Shown: positions 1 through 8,123 of the stretch, piece after piece
How positions within the stretch are numbered: position 1 is the stretch's first letter
Layout: every line of letters begins with the position of its first letter
NCBI GenBank assembly: GCA_905181705.1
Contig: CAJIYP010000003.1
Location: forward strand, 186,001 to 250,000
Length of the DNA: 64,000 bases
Direction of reading: 5' to 3'
Source of the DNA: Cryomorphaceae bacterium BACL29 MAG-121220-bin8
Lineage (GTDB): Bacteria > Bacteroidota > Bacteroidia > Flavobacteriales > Flavobacteriaceae
The notes under the pieces: generated by a model
What the model saw: only the letters and a program-made list of their open reading frames with translations
The model's database searches: none
Told to the model about the DNA's origin: nothing
Translations under genes and position numbers: made by a program

Positions 1-140
1 TTAGTAATGAAAAACTTATTAAAAGAGGAACTTATATGATCATGGAATCTCTGAATATATCAAAACTAAAAGCTTCTATACTTTTAAAAAAATACAAGAG
101 TGTTAGAGAATCTATAAAAATGTATAAGAATGAAAAATAA
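1..140 (+). CDS. murQ: N-acetylmuramic acid 6-phosphate etherase, C-terminal end (partial)
   Basis: An open frame enters from the left edge and stops at TAA 138-140, giving about 45 residues. It contains a LIKRGTYMIMESLNI segment followed by a short helical tail. This resembles the end of MurQ, the cytoplasmic lyase that removes lactate from MurNAc-6-phosphate during cell-wall recycling, where a 'L.dRgt.MiME' segment and a UBA-like tail occur. The catalytic SIS domain lies outside the window, so the call rests on the tail and on the next gene: DUF6095 proteins often follow murQ in flavobacteria. The stop overlaps the ATG of that gene by 11 bp, suggesting one transcript. Confidence 0.6.
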   Translation, partial: SNEKLIKRGTYMIMESLNISKLKASILLKKYKSVRESIKMYKNEK

Positions 141-366
141 CTTTTTCAAAAAGGGATTTAAAAATATTTTTTTATCACTTTTTTTAATGTTTATTGGTCC
201 TACTCTACTTTTTCAATCATTTAAAAACGAGGACCACCCATGGTTTGAAGGTGTGTTGATTTTTAGTGTCATTATATGTGTTTTATCTATCTTCTTTGGT
301 GTAAAAGGATTGAAAAACATCATGAACTCTATTTTTAAAAAAAAAGAAAGTAATGTTGTTAACTAA
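130..366 (+). CDS. DUF6095 family small membrane protein
   Basis: A 78-residue protein of unknown function with two predicted membrane helices, roughly residues 12-30 (IFLSLFLMFIGPTLLFQSF) and 42-62, joined by a short loop containing NEDHPW. The layout (basic N-terminus, FIGP motif, N.dHP loop, second helix with G.KGLK, basic tail) matches my memory of the DUF6095 family, which sits after murQ in flavobacteria. The ATG lies inside the end of the murQ frame, which fits translational coupling. It should sit in the inner membrane. No function can be inferred beyond the link to murQ. Confidence 0.75.
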   Translation: MKNNFFKKGFKNIFLSLFLMFIGPTLLFQSFKNEDHPWFEGVLIFSVIICVLSIFFGVKGLKNIMNSIFKKKESNVVN

Positions 367-385
367 ACCAATGGTCTTATCTTTG
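355..385 (+). promoter_or_regulatory. Bacteroidota-type promoter for thrS
   Basis: GTTG (355-358), 19 nt, then TATCTTTG (378-385), a full match to the TTG / TANNTTTG pattern of the primary sigma factor of Bacteroidota. Transcription would begin about 7 nt downstream, leaving a leader of roughly 15 nt before the thrS ATG. The -33 part overlaps the end of the DUF6095 gene. Confidence 0.6.
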
Positions 386-407
386 TTAGTATTATTAACG
401 GAATCAA

Positions 408-2348
408 ATGATTGAAATTACTTTCCCTGACGGAGCTTCAAAATCATATGAGATAAATTCAAGTCCATATGAAATTGCCTGCACTATAAGTGAAGGATTA
501 GCAAGAAATATTATTTCTGCTAAATTCAATAACAATACAATTGAAACAACTACTAAACTTACAGAAAGCGGAAAACTTATTTTTTACACGTGGAGTGATT
601 TAGAGGGTAAAAAAGCTTTTTGGCATTCTTCGGCTCATGTTCTAGCACAAGTTTTAGAAGAATTCTATTCAGGTATAAAATTAACAATTGGTCCTGCTAT
701 TTCAAATGGATTTTACTACGATGTTGATTTTGAAAACCATACAATGTCAGAGAAGGATTTTCCTGAAATTGAAAAAAGAATAATTGAAATATCAAGGGAA
801 AAGCATTTGTTTAAGATAGAATCAAAGTCAAAAAAAGACGCTTTAGATTACTACAAAAAACAAGGAAACGAGTATAAAAAAGAGCTGATTCAGAATTTAG
901 ATGATGGAAAAATAACTTTCTGTAAACATGATAATTTTAGTGATTTATGCAGAGGAGGACATTTGCCAAATACTGGTTATATTAAAGCAGTTAAATTATT
1001 GAGTGTTGCTGGAGCTTATTGGAGAGCAGACCAAAGTAAAAAACAATTAACGAGAGTTTATGGAATTTCCTTCCCCAAACAAAAAGAACTAACTGAATAT
1101 CTAAATTTATTAGAGGAAGCAAAAAAAAGAGATCATAGAAAACTTGGCAAGCAATTAGAATTATTTACATTTTCTAGTAAAGTAGGTCAAGGATTGCCAC
1201 TTTGGCTTCCTAAAGGAGCTGAACTAAGAGATAGATTAGAATCCTTTCTAAAAAAAGCTCAAAAAAAAGCAGGTTATAAACAAGTAATTTCTCCCCATAT
1301 TGGAAACAAAGAACTTTACGAAACATCGGGACATTATCAAAAATACGGAGAAAGTAGTTTTCAACCTATTTCTACACCAGCTGAGGGTGAGGAGTTTTTA
1401 TTGAAACCTATGAATTGCCCCCACCATTGTGAAATGTATAATTCAAAACAGTGGAGTTATAAAGAACTTCCTGTAAGGTATGCAGAATTTGGAACAGTTT
1501 ACAGGTATGAACAAAGTGGTGAACTTCATGGCCTAACAAGAGTTAGAGGGTTTACGCAAGATGATGCTCACATTTTTTGTACAGAAGATCAACTGAACTC
1601 TGAATTTAAAAATGTAATTGACCTTGTATTGTATGTCTTTAAATCTCTTGGTTTTGAAAACTTTACAGCACAAGTATCTCTAAGAGATAAAAATAATAAA
1701 GAAAAATATATTGGAAGTGATGATGTTTGGGAAACTGCAGAAAATGCTATCATAAATGCCACTAAAGAAAAAAATATTAATTATAAAATCGAATATGGAG
1801 AAGCAGCTTTTTATGGTCCAAAACTTGATTTTATGGTTAAAGATGCAATTGGAAGAGAATGGCAATTAGGTACAATACAGGTAGATTATAACCTTCCTGA
1901 AAGGTTTGAGCTTAGCTACATTGATAATGAAAATAAAATTAAGCGACCAGTAATGATACATAGAGCTCCATTTGGAAGTATGGAGCGATTTATTGCAATT
2001 TTAATTGAGCATACTGGAGGTAATTTTCCATTATGGTTGACTTCTAATCAAATAATATTAATTCCTGTAGGAGAAAAACATAAAAAATACACTGAAAAAG
2101 TTTTAAAATTACTAGAAAATGACGAAATTCGCGCACTTGCCGATACTAGAAATGAAACTGTTGGGAAAAAAATAAGAGAAGCTGAATTAGAAAAAATCCC
2201 ATTCATGATAATTATTGGTGATGAAGAAGAAAAAAACAATAGCTTTTCAATAAGAGGACATGGTGGAAAGGATTTTGGTACAAAAAATATTAAGGAAATA
2301 ATAAAGTTTATTTCTGAACAAGTAACTGAAACAATAAAAGAATTTTAA
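408..2348 (+). CDS. thrS: Threonine--tRNA ligase
   Basis: A 646-residue class II aminoacyl-tRNA synthetase charging tRNA-Thr in the cytoplasm, full length for the family. In order: an N-terminal TGS domain (about 1-60); the editing domain with its HxxxH at about 73-77 (HSSAH) and a later CRGGH; the catalytic core with Zn ligands in MNCPHHCEMY (Cys near 336), DDAHIF (His near 387) and IHRAPFG (His near 517); motif 2 around VYRYEQSGELHGLTRVRGF; and a C-terminal anticodon-binding domain beginning near QIILIPVGEKH. It heads thrS-infC-rpmI-rplT, the classic bacterial order, and has its own promoter just upstream. No residue looks out of place. Confidence 0.98.
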   Translation: MIEITFPDGASKSYEINSSPYEIACTISEGLARNIISAKFNNNTIETTTKLTESGKLIFYTWSDLEGKKAFWHSSAHVLAQVLEEFYSGIKLTIGPAISNGFYYDVDFENHTMSEKDFPEIEKRIIEISREKHLFKIESKSKKDALDYYKKQGNEYKKELIQNLDDGKITFCKHDNFSDLCRGGHLPNTGYIKAVKLLSVAGAYWRADQSKKQLTRVYGISFPKQKELTEYLNLLEEAKKRDHRKLGKQLELFTFSSKVGQGLPLWLPKGAELRDRLESFLKKAQKKAGYKQVISPHIGNKELYETSGHYQKYGESSFQPISTPAEGEEFLLKPMNCPHHCEMYNSKQWSYKELPVRYAEFGTVYRYEQSGELHGLTRVRGFTQDDAHIFCTEDQLNSEFKNVIDLVLYVFKSLGFENFTAQVSLRDKNNKEKYIGSDDVWETAENAIINATKEKNINYKIEYGEAAFYGPKLDFMVKDAIGREWQLGTIQVDYNLPERFELSYIDNENKIKRPVMIHRAPFGSMERFIAILIEHTGGNFPLWLTSNQIILIPVGEKHKKYTEKVLKLLENDEIRALADTRNETVGKKIREAELEKIPFMIIIGDEEEKNNSFSIRGHGGKDFGTKNIKEIIKFISEQVTETIKEF

Positions 2349-2367
2349 TTAACTTAAATATACAGCT

Positions 2368-2919
2368 ATAGCAATTCGTAGAAAAAGAAGCAGACAACCT
2401 GCTAGGATAATAAAACAAAATCCACATAAAATTAATGAGGATATTAGAGCTAATGAGTTAAGACTTGTTGGTGACAATGTTGAAGTAGGGATTTATAACC
2501 TAAACAAAGCTTTAGAACTTGCAAAAGAACTTGAGTTGGATTTAGTTGAAATATCTCCAAAGGCAACTCCACCTGTTTGTAAGATAATGGAATACAAAAA
2601 GTTTTTGTATGAACAAAAAAAGAGAGAGAAAATAATTAAATCAAAATCTACAAAAGTAATTGTAAAAGAAATAAGATTTGGTCCAAATACAGATGAACAT
2701 GATTATGAGTTTAAAAAAAAACATGGAATTAAATTTCTAAAGGAAGGAGCGAAACTCAAAGCGTTTGTTTTTTTTAAAGGAAGATCAATAATTTTTAAAG
2801 AAAAAGGTCAAATTTTATTATTAAAATTAGCTCAGGAACTAGATGAATATGGAAAAGTTGAGTCATTACCTACTATGGAAGGGAAAAAAATGATTATGTT
2901 TGTGGCCCCAAAGAAATAA
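2368..2919 (+). CDS. infC: Translation initiation factor IF-3, with ATA start codon
   Basis: About 183 residues. IF-3 binds the 30S subunit and checks start-codon/initiator-tRNA pairing. The ORF track begins at a TTG (2536), but that lies inside the conserved LDLVEISPKATPPVCK segment. Reading upstream in frame gives AIRRKRSRQPARI... and then INEDIRANELRLVGDNVEVG, the normal IF-3 N-terminus. The frame is closed by TAA at 2350-2352, and no ATG, GTG or TTG occurs between there and 2536. The start matching the usual 'MAIRR' is ATA at 2368-2370, 19 nt after the thrS stop; ATT at 2374 is the alternative. A rare start suits the known autoregulation of infC through AUU-type codons in enterobacteria. 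The C-terminal domain (KEIRFGPNTDEHDYEFK onward) is complete. Confidence 0.93.
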   Translation: MAIRRKRSRQPARIIKQNPHKINEDIRANELRLVGDNVEVGIYNLNKALELAKELELDLVEISPKATPPVCKIMEYKKFLYEQKKREKIIKSKSTKVIVKEIRFGPNTDEHDYEFKKKHGIKFLKEGAKLKAFVFFKGRSIIFKEKGQILLLKLAQELDEYGKVESLPTMEGKKMIMFVAPKK

Positions 2920-2936
2920 ATTAAGTATAGTAAGTT

Positions 2937-3134
2937 ATGCCAAAAATGAAAACAAAATCTAGTGCTAAGAAGAGATTTAAAGTAACTGGAACAGGGAAAA
3001 TTAAAAGAAAACACGCTTTCAAAAGTCACATTTTGACAAAGAAGTCCAAAAAGAGAAAACTTGCTCTTACACACTCCACTTTAGTTCATGAAAGTGATAG
3101 TGATAATATTAAAAAACAATTACGTTTAAAATAA
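2937..3134 (+). CDS. rpmI: 50S ribosomal protein L35
   Basis: 65 residues beginning [20 protein letters not shown], the signature L35 start, followed by a very basic body ([17 protein letters not shown]). It is a structural component of the large subunit. It lies 17 nt after infC and ahead of rplT in the usual operon, so it is probably co-transcribed from the thrS promoter. Length and sequence are normal for the family. Confidence 0.97.
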   Translation: MPKMKTKSSAKKRFKVTGTGKIKRKHAFKSHILTKKSKKRKLALTHSTLVHESDSDNIKKQLRLK

Positions 3135-3208
3135 CGGTTTAACAATTAAGTTTAACCAAGAAAAAGGTCTTAAAATTCTTAAACGATACCTAATCTAAAA
3201 ATTAAATT

Positions 3209-3553
3209 ATGCCAAGATCAGTAAATTCAGTAGCTTCTAGACAAAGGAGAAAAAAGATACTTAAACAAGCAAAAGGATATTTCGGAAGAAGAAAAAATGT
3301 TTGGACCGTAGCCAAAAATGCTGTTGAAAAAGGTTTAACCTATGCCTACAGAGACAGAAAAAATAAAAAAAGAACTTTCAGAGCTCTATGGATAACAAGA
3401 ATAAATGCTGGAGCTAGACTTCATGGTTTATCTTACTCTGAACTTATGGGTAAACTAAAGCAGAATAATATTAATGTTAATAGAAAAGTTCTTGCCGATT
3501 TAGCTATGAATAATCCTGAAGCATTTACTGAAATTATAAATAAGGTAAAGTAA
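3209..3553 (+). CDS. rplT: 50S ribosomal protein L20
   Basis: 114 residues beginning [31 protein letters not shown], typical of L20, which binds 23S rRNA early in 50S assembly and in several bacteria represses its own operon. The gene ends the thrS-infC-rpmI-rplT operon. Its stop is 6 bp from the convergent dnaB stop, so no intrinsic terminator fits between them. The 74-bp gap before it holds an imperfect GGTTTAAC/GTTTAACC repeat too weak to call a leader structure. Confidence 0.97.
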   Translation: MPRSVNSVASRQRRKKILKQAKGYFGRRKNVWTVAKNAVEKGLTYAYRDRKNKKRTFRALWITRINAGARLHGLSYSELMGKLKQNNINVNRKVLADLAMNNPEAFTEIINKVK

Positions 3554-3559
3554 GTACCC

Positions 3560-5077
3560 TTAAAAAGGCATGTCATCACCTTCTTCTCTGTAACTACCAC
3601 TTTCAAATGCCTGATCTGGATTAACCTTTGGACTATCTTGATTAATCTTTGATTGGTATTCAAAAGGAGAATCAAAATTATCTAAGTTCTCAAATTTACC
3701 TAAACTAGAAACAAATTTAAGTCTGATATTACTTAAACCACCATTTCTATGTTTGGCTACAATAAACTCTGCTTGTCCACTTGATGGTGTTCTTTCCTCA
3801 TCATCCCATTCATCTATTTTATAATATTCAGGTCTGTATATAAACGAGACTATATCTGCATCTTGTTCAATTGCCCCTGATTCTCTTAAATCAGAAAGAA
3901 TTGGTCTTTTACTTCCTCCTCTTGTTTCAACAGCTCTTGATAATTGAGATAATGCTATAACAGGGACATTTAGTTCTTTTGCTAAAGCTTTTAAATTTCT
4001 TGAAATTGTAGAAATTTCTTGCTCCCTATTTCCATTTTTATTACTTCCTCCAGCTGTCATTAATTGTAGATAATCAATTACTATAAGTTTAATGCCGTAT
4101 TGAGAGGACAATCTTCTTGCTTTAGCTCTTAAATCAAAAATAGATAATGACGGAGTATCATCTATATATAGTGGAGCATTTTCTAACGCAGAAACTTTTA
4201 CATTTAACTGCTCCCATTCAAACTTTTCTAAGTTACCAGTTCTTAACTTTTCAGAGGATAAACCGGTTTCAGATGAAATTAATCTGGTTATAAGTTGAAT
4301 TGAAGACATTTCTAATGAAAAAAAAGCTACTGGAATATTCTGAGCTACAGCCATGTTTCTTGCCATAGATAAAGTCAAAGCAGTTTTACCCATACCTGGT
4401 CTAGCTGCAATTATAACTAAGTCACTGGGTTGCCAACCTGAGGTGAGTTTGTCTACATCAGAAAAACCAGAGGGAATTCCACTTAAACCATCTTTATTTG
4501 AAATTTCTTCAATCTTTTTTTTAGCTTGAATAACTAAACTCTGAGCTGTTTCAGTAGATTTTTTAATATTTCCCTGAGTAACATCATATAACTTAGATTC
4601 TGCTGAATCTAAAAGATTAAAAACATCTTTAGTTTCGTCGTAAGAATCTTCTATTATTTCAGTCGAAATTTTAATTAAACTTCTCTGAATATATTTTTGA
4701 AGAATTATTCTTGCATGGTATTCTATGTGAGCAGATGAGGAAACTTTTTGAGTTAATTGTACTAAATAATAATCACCACCTGCTTTATCAAGTTTACCTT
4801 CACTTCTTAGTTTAGCCGAAACAGTAAGTAAATCAATAGGTTCAGTGTTTTCAAATAACTTAACTATGCATTCAAAAATAAATTGATGAGCTTCTTTATA
4901 AAAAGCATTAGGATGTAATATATCAATAACTGCGTCAACACCTTTCTTATCTATCATCATAGCACCCAAAACAACCTCTTCTAAATCTAATGCTTGAGGT
5001 GGGATTTTGCCTCTTTCAAAAGAAACTACTTGAGTTTGTTTGTTAGTCCTTTCAAAAAGAGGTTTAGCTTTTTCCAT
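3560..5077 (-). CDS. dnaB: Replicative DNA helicase DnaB
   Basis: 505 residues. DnaB is the hexameric 5'-3' helicase that opens DNA ahead of the replication fork. The N-terminal domain (about 25-130, starting PPQALDLEEVVLGAMM) binds primase; the C-terminal RecA-like domain carries Walker A GMGKTAL near 228-234, Walker B (LIVIDYLQLM) and the later conserved ALSQLSRAVE.R segment. No intein interrupts it. The C-terminal tail ends in acidic residues and PF. No DnaC-type loader lies nearby, but a DUF721 (DciA-like) gene follows recF at about 19.9 kb. Two GTTAAC-centred palindromes lie about 65-95 bp upstream of its start. Confidence 0.97.
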   Translation of the reverse strand: MEKAKPLFERTNKQTQVVSFERGKIPPQALDLEEVVLGAMMIDKKGVDAVIDILHPNAFYKEAHQFIFECIVKLFENTEPIDLLTVSAKLRSEGKLDKAGGDYYLVQLTQKVSSSAHIEYHARIILQKYIQRSLIKISTEIIEDSYDETKDVFNLLDSAESKLYDVTQGNIKKSTETAQSLVIQAKKKIEEISNKDGLSGIPSGFSDVDKLTSGWQPSDLVIIAARPGMGKTALTLSMARNMAVAQNIPVAFFSLEMSSIQLITRLISSETGLSSEKLRTGNLEKFEWEQLNVKVSALENAPLYIDDTPSLSIFDLRAKARRLSSQYGIKLIVIDYLQLMTAGGSNKNGNREQEISTISRNLKALAKELNVPVIALSQLSRAVETRGGSKRPILSDLRESGAIEQDADIVSFIYRPEYYKIDEWDDEERTPSSGQAEFIVAKHRNGGLSNIRLKFVSSLGKFENLDNFDSPFEYQSKINQDSPKVNPDQAFESGSYREEGDDMPF

Positions 5078-5141
5078 GTGGCTAACTTAAGAAAACATAA
5101 TGCTTACTGGATAAAATTATTTTATATAAAACGAACAATAA

Positions 5142-5172
5142 TTTGTTAACAAAGAAAAAAAAATGTTAACAT
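5142..5172. repeat. Two GTTAAC-centred palindromes, 20 bp apart, upstream of dnaB
   Basis: TTTGTTAACAAA (5142-5153) and ATGTTAACAT (5163-5172) are perfect 12- and 10-bp palindromes sharing the core TGTTAACA. Their centres are exactly 20 bp (about two helical turns) apart, in the 104-bp spacer between the dnaB start and the accA stop. Tandem same-face palindromes are a common operator layout, but no regulator is identified, and short palindromes do arise in A+T-rich DNA. The sequences are certain; the function is not. Confidence 0.5.
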
Positions 5173-5181
5173 CTAAAAGAT

Positions 5182-6135
5182 TTAAGAATTATAAACTCCC
5201 ATTGAAATAAATTTATTCATTCTTTCATCTAAAAGATTAGATATTTTCTTATTTTTTAGTGAGTTAAAAGAATTTAAAATGGCACTCTTCACATTAGAAA
5301 ATGTTTTTTCTTTATCTCTGTGAGCTCCACCTAAAGGTTCAGCAATAATTTTATCAATCAAATTATTTTTCTTCATGTCATTTGGAGTTAATTTTAAAGC
5401 TTCAGCAGCTTTTTCTTTATAATCCCAACTTCTCCATAAAATAGAAGAACAGGACTCTGGGGAAATTACAGAGTACCAGGTGTTCTCCAACATCATAACG
5501 TGATCTCCAATTCCTATACCAAGTGCACCCCCAGAAGCACCCTCTCCAATTACAATACAAATTATTTGTGTTTTCAATTGAAACATTTCAAATAAATTCT
5601 TCGCTATTGCTTCTCCTTGCCCTCTTTCTTCAGCTTCTAGTCCAGGATATGCTCCAGGTGTATCAATTAAAGTTAAAACTGGAATATTAAATTTCTCTGC
5701 TGACTTCATTAATCTTAAGGCTTTTCTATAACCCTCTGGATTAGACATTCCAAAATTCCTGTACTGTCTTGTTTTAGTATTAAAACCTTTTTGCTGACCA
5801 ATAAACATAAAAGTTTGATCATTAATTTTTCCAAGCCCTCCAATCATTGCTTTGTCATCCTTAACGTTTCTATCACCATGAAGTTCTAAAAAAGTATCAT
5901 TTGTTAAAGCTTTAATGTAATCTAATGTATAAGGGCGAGATGGATGTCTTGACAATTGAACTCTTTGCCAAGGAGAAATATTTTTATATATATCTTGTTT
6001 AGTTTTCTGAATTTTATCAATCAACTTTTTACAAGTTCCTGAAACATCGATATCACTTTTATTTCCAATCAACTTACATTCAGTAAGTTGATCTTCAAGA
6101 TCTTTAAGAGGAGATTCAAAATCTAAATATTCCAT
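5182..6135 (-). CDS. accA: Acetyl-CoA carboxylase carboxyltransferase subunit alpha
   Basis: 317 residues, the expected length. With AccD it transfers the carboxyl group from biotin-carrier protein to acetyl-CoA, the first committed step of fatty-acid synthesis. The N-terminus is helical; then come [34 protein letters not shown], the substrate-site PGAYPG and the oxyanion-hole run [12 protein letters not shown], all hallmarks of AccA. It follows the EamA gene on the same strand after 48 bp, and a TATATTTG box in that gap suggests its own promoter. Confidence 0.97.
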   Translation of the reverse strand: MEYLDFESPLKDLEDQLTECKLIGNKSDIDVSGTCKKLIDKIQKTKQDIYKNISPWQRVQLSRHPSRPYTLDYIKALTNDTFLELHGDRNVKDDKAMIGGLGKINDQTFMFIGQQKGFNTKTRQYRNFGMSNPEGYRKALRLMKSAEKFNIPVLTLIDTPGAYPGLEAEERGQGEAIAKNLFEMFQLKTQIICIVIGEGASGGALGIGIGDHVMMLENTWYSVISPESCSSILWRSWDYKEKAAEALKLTPNDMKKNNLIDKIIAEPLGGAHRDKEKTFSNVKSAILNSFNSLKNKKISNLLDERMNKFISMGVYNS

Positions 6136-6155
6136 AAAAAGTACAATTTCGTATT

Positions 6156-6163
6156 CAAATATA
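6156..6163 (-). promoter_or_regulatory. Possible -7 element of the accA promoter
   Basis: On the minus strand TATATTTG matches TANNTTTG and lies about 20 nt before the accA ATG. A TTTG lies upstream, but only 15 nt away, shorter than the usual 17-23, so this is a weaker candidate than the full promoters listed elsewhere. Confidence 0.35.
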
Positions 6164-6183
6164 AAATAATAATTTACACAAAT

Positions 6184-7059
6184 CTATTTTTGTTTTAGCT
6201 TCAAAATTCCATTTAAAATTACAGAGAAAAATATTAATAAAAATCCGATATAAAATTCATAAGACATATTCTCTGATTCGTTTAAAAAGATAATTGCAAG
6301 AACTATTCCATAAATAGGTTCCATATTAATAGAAAGCATTATTGAGAATGGAGACAAATGCTTCATTACATCAACGGAAATAACAAATGCATAGGCAGTA
6401 CATACTGTTCCCAATATGAAAAGCCATAAAACATCACCACTTTTTAAATAAAATAAATTAGTATTTAAGTCATCACTAATAATTAACAATAAAGAGACTG
6501 TTATAAAACCGCCTATAAGTTCATAAAGAGAGATAGTAAAAGAAGAAATTTTTCCAACTAATTTTCCATTAAACAATGTAAAAAATACGCTTAAAATTAC
6601 TGAAATAAAGGCATAAATAATTCCTTCTAAATAATGAAATTGAGTCTTAAAAATAATTGCAGTTCCAATAACAACTAGAAATCCTAAAAAAACCTCATAT
6701 AAAATTATTTTTCTATTATATAAAATAGGTTCTAAAAAAGATGTAATAAAAGCTCCTAATGATAAAATAGATAATGTTATAGATACATTAGATACTTTAA
6801 TAGCTTTAAAGAAAAAAACCCAATGTAAAGAAATTATTAAACCACAAAACAATAATTTAAATAAAATATTTTTTGAAATTTTTAATTTTTTTTTAAAAAA
6901 AGGAGCTAGAAATAATAAAAAAACAGAAGCTATTAACATTCTATACCAAACTAATTTAAGAGAATCTACTGATATTAAAGAACCCAAAATAGCGGTAAAG
7001 CCGAAAACAAAAACAATGAAGTGAAAATGAATTAAACTTTTAAGTTTATTTTTTTGCAT
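6184..7059 (-). CDS. DMT-superfamily (EamA) permease
   Basis: 291 residues made almost entirely of about ten hydrophobic helices in two repeated halves, the EamA/drug-metabolite transporter layout. The first half begins with FIVFVFGFTAILGSLISV, and the second ends with an AFVISVDVMKHLSPF...EPIYG segment typical of the second EamA repeat. It is an inner-membrane carrier of unknown substrate; members export amino acids, nucleotides or other small metabolites. The start overlaps the end of the LptF/LptG-type gene by 14 bp, so the two are probably translated from one mRNA. Confidence 0.88.
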   Translation of the reverse strand: MQKNKLKSLIHFHFIVFVFGFTAILGSLISVDSLKLVWYRMLIASVFLLFLAPFFKKKLKISKNILFKLLFCGLIISLHWVFFFKAIKVSNVSITLSILSLGAFITSFLEPILYNRKIILYEVFLGFLVVIGTAIIFKTQFHYLEGIIYAFISVILSVFFTLFNGKLVGKISSFTISLYELIGGFITVSLLLIISDDLNTNLFYLKSGDVLWLFILGTVCTAYAFVISVDVMKHLSPFSIMLSINMEPIYGIVLAIIFLNESENMSYEFYIGFLLIFFSVILNGILKLKQK

Positions 7060-8122
7060 ATTTTAAAAAATATATTGCTAATAAAAGAAAAATTATATTT
7101 GGAATCCACGCGCCCAAAAAAGGTGAAAGTCCAGATTTACTTACCATAACAGAAAAGAATTTATCAAAAAATACAAAAGTAAAAGCAGTAATAATTCCAA
7201 AAGCAAGATTAACCCCCATACCTTCTCTTCTTTTAAATGAAGAAGCTGAAACTGCTAATAAAGTGAGAATAAATGTAGATAAAGGAAGGCTCCATCTTTT
7301 ATGCCTAACTAATAAATGATTATTTATTAATGGAGAACCACTTTCTTCTTCTTGTTTTATAAATTCATTTAATTCAAAAAAGTTTTGAGTTTCTGCCATA
7401 TAATTTACAGAGGAAAGTTCATTTATTTTAAAAGAAAAAATGGTGTCTAAAATTTTTTTTGATTCGATAAATTGTATATCTCCTTTAAAGGTTCTTTTGA
7501 AATAATCGGTCAACCTATACACACTATCTTCTTTAATCCATCTTATATTTCTTGCAGTTATTTTAAATTCTAAATTGTTTTTATTAAAATGCTCATAAGA
7601 AAAATCATAAGCAAGTTCTCTTGTAGGATTATAGCTACTAACATATACAAAATCATTTTCATCAACTTGTTTGTATATTTTTGAAGTTTCTCTTGATTTT
7701 TTTCCTTTTTTTAAATATTTATAAGAAAATTCATTAAAACTTTTATTTTTTGCAGGAACAATAAACATTCCAGAGTAGAAAGCCATTAATGCTATTACAG
7801 ATGCTGCAATCATAAATGGTCTTAAATATCTATTAAATGAAATACCCGAACTTAAAATCGCAATAATTTCTGAGTTATTGGCAATTTTTGAAGTAAACCA
7901 TATTACTGAAAGAAAAACAAAAAGCGGGTAAAGTGTATTTCCAAAATACCACACAAAATCTAAATAATAACTTGCTATTTCTTGTAGCGGAACATCAAAC
8001 TCTTTGAATTTATCAATCTTTTCAGAAATATCTACTAATATTCCTATTGGAATGAAAAGTAGAAGCATCACTACAAATGTACTTAAGTATTTAAAAAAAA
8101 TATATTTATCTAATATTTTCAA
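7046..8122 (-). CDS. LptF/LptG family permease (YjgP/YjgQ)
   Basis: 358 residues with the LptF/G layout: two N-terminal membrane helices (starting MKILDKYIFFKYLSTFVVMLLLFIPIGILVD), a helix around 65-80, a long periplasmic beta domain from about 120 to 260, and three C-terminal helices. LptF and LptG form the membrane part of the LptB2FG ABC machine that extracts lipopolysaccharide from the inner membrane. Only one copy is present here, and which of the two it is cannot be told by eye. It is followed directly (1 bp) by the end of the upstream tgt gene on the same strand, forming tgt-lptF/G-eamA. Confidence 0.9.
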   Translation of the reverse strand: MKILDKYIFFKYLSTFVVMLLLFIPIGILVDISEKIDKFKEFDVPLQEIASYYLDFVWYFGNTLYPLFVFLSVIWFTSKIANNSEIIAILSSGISFNRYLRPFMIAASVIALMAFYSGMFIVPAKNKSFNEFSYKYLKKGKKSRETSKIYKQVDENDFVYVSSYNPTRELAYDFSYEHFNKNNLEFKITARNIRWIKEDSVYRLTDYFKRTFKGDIQFIESKKILDTIFSFKINELSSVNYMAETQNFFELNEFIKQEEESGSPLINNHLLVRHKRWSLPLSTFILTLLAVSASSFKRREGMGVNLAFGIITAFTFVFFDKFFSVMVSKSGLSPFLGAWIPNIIFLLLAIYFLKYAKK

Positions 8123-8123
8123 G

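Noticed and set aside
3135-3208. Possible L20 leader hairpin (GGTTTAAC...GTTTAACC) before rplT
   Set aside because: The arms are not complementary throughout and the loop is short; not enough for a regulatory RNA.
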